Shown: piece after piece, positions 5,394-6,030 of the stretch
How positions within the stretch are numbered: position 1 is the first letter of the stretch
Layout: the number at the start of each line of letters is the position of its first letter
NCBI GenBank assembly: GCA_007134165.1
Contig: SLLJ01000166.1
Span: forward strand, 1-6,030
Direction: 5' to 3'
From: Nitriliruptoraceae bacterium
Lineage (GTDB): Bacteria; Actinomycetota; Nitriliruptoria; Nitriliruptorales; Nitriliruptoraceae
Length of the DNA stretch: 6,030 nucleotides
Made by a program: the position numbers and the translations under genes
The notes under the pieces: generated by a model
Seen by the model: the letters and a program-made list of their open reading frames with translations, nothing else
Told to the model about the DNA's origin: nothing
The model's database searches: none

Positions 5394-6030
5394 GCCGCGG
5401 CTCCGGTCTCGACGGGACCTCCGTGGTGCCGCCACTCGGGCAGGCCGTCGACGAGCCGGACGGCCCGGCGACCCCGCTGCTGGAGTCGACGCACGGCGTC
5501 GTCGGCGTAGACACAGTAGGGGCCACGGCAGTAGGCGACGATGTCTCGGTCGGCGGGCAGTTCGTCGAGCAGGTCGAGCCGGTCGGGTGGGACGCAGATC
5601 GCCCCCGGCAGATGGCCGGCCGCGAACTCGACGCTCGGACGCACGTCGACCACGACCACCTCACCGGCTTCGAGCCGGTCGCGCAACTCTCGATGGCTGA
5701 TCATGGGGATCGCGTCTCGGACGCCGAGGTAGCCGGCGGCAAGGTCGTCGAAGCCCTCGACCTGCGCGGCGGCGAGACGGCGCAGCACCCACCACACCTC
5801 GAGCACCTGCTCGGAGGCGAGCCGGTAGTGCACATGGGTCCCGGAGCGGCGATCCACGACCAGCCCGGCCCGTGCCAGGCTACGCAGGTGGTGCGAGGTG
5901 TTGGCCAGCGACTGGTCGAGTTCGTTCGCGACCTGCTCGACCGTTCGCTCACCCTGGGCGAGCAGCTCGACGATCTCGGCCCGCCGCCCTGAGGACAGCG
6001 CCCGCCCGATGGACGCGAAGCCCTCGTACA
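5390..6030 (-). CDS. ArsR-type winged-helix regulator fused to a rhodanese domain (N-terminus beyond window)
   Basis: The frame is open from the right edge (first full codon at 6028) to the stop at 5390, giving 212 visible residues. Known fusions of this kind are about 220 long, so probably only about 10 residues are missing. Visible residues 1-70 form an ArsR-like winged helix: ALSSGRRAEIVELLAQGERT, VEQVANELDQSLANTSHHLR (recognition helix region), then AGLVVDRRSGTHVHYRL (the wing). After a helical linker (71-108), a rhodanese domain spans about 109-206 with VVVVDVRPSVEFAAGHLPGA and the active-site loop CRGPYC (C167-C172). Rhodaneses carry persulfide sulfur on that cysteine. The ArsR part has no cysteine at all, so it lacks the metal or persulfide cysteine pairs of ArsR/SmtB or BigR/SqrR sensors. 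Sensing, if any, must use the rhodanese cysteines. The gene is coupled by ATGA overlap to the permease. Whether it represses or activates is unknown. Confidence 0.92.
   Translation of the reverse strand, partial: YEGFASIGRALSSGRRAEIVELLAQGERTVEQVANELDQSLANTSHHLRSLARAGLVVDRRSGTHVHYRLASEQVLEVWWVLRRLAAAQVEGFDDLAAGYLGVRDAIPMISHRELRDRLEAGEVVVVDVRPSVEFAAGHLPGAICVPPDRLDLLDELPADRDIVAYCRGPYCVYADDAVRRLQQRGRRAVRLVDGLPEWRHHGGPVETGAAA

Noticed and set aside
4131..5435. A longer permease starting at a GTG at 5435
   Set aside because: It would add a basic 14-residue extension overlapping the upstream gene by 46 nt. The ATG at 5393 has a GGAG site 7 nt away and forms a standard ATGA coupling.
4125..5510. 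A 461-codon plus-strand open frame opposite the permease
   Set aside because: The product is dominated by Arg, Gly, Gln and His without any fold signature, while the minus strand encodes an unmistakable APC permease. It is an antisense shadow of GC-rich coding DNA.
5423..5992. A plus-strand open frame opposite the ArsR-rhodanese gene
   Set aside because: The minus strand has clear winged-helix and rhodanese motifs; the plus-strand product has none.

Overview
The window is a dense, very GC-rich (about 70% by eye) stretch with strong G/C preference at third codon positions. Together with an ArsR-rhodanese fusion, a YuaG/YqiK-type flotillin paired with a short NfeD protein, and a possible leaderless start, this suggests a high-GC actinomycete (Actinomycetota). 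I cannot name a genus. All seven genes I can support lie on the minus strand, so they are read from right to left. Long plus-strand open frames across the window are antisense shadows.

Right block (4131-6030): an ArsR-type winged-helix/rhodanese fusion, cut at its N-terminus by the window edge, overlaps an APC-superfamily amino-acid permease by an ATGA stop/start junction. The two are almost certainly co-transcribed and translationally coupled. The fusion could sense a sulfur species or transfer sulfur, with the permease as its transport partner. The permease substrate is not readable from sequence.

Middle block (2664-4125): a TetR-family repressor followed by a GNAT acetyltransferase. The upstream regions of both carry the same operator-like element, sharing TACGT-N11-ACGTA and 17 of 22 aligned bases. 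In front of the acetyltransferase it sits on the -10 box of a good promoter (TTGACC, 17 nt, TACGTT). The simplest reading is an autoregulated TetR that represses its neighbour until a ligand, probably a small toxic or signalling molecule, is bound.

Left block (1-2598): a membrane-microdomain operon encoding a short NfeD-like membrane protein with a C-terminal OB-fold, a flotillin, and an unrecognised protein with a helical N-terminal part and a Pro/Ala-rich tail that runs off the left edge. The nfeD start lies exactly where transcription from a TACAGT -10 box would begin, so its mRNA may be leaderless. The most interesting items are the paired TetR operators, the regulator-rhodanese/permease pair, and the unrecognised flotillin-operon protein. 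No RNA genes, mobile elements or CRISPR arrays are visible, and no gene-free stretch exceeds about 120 bases.
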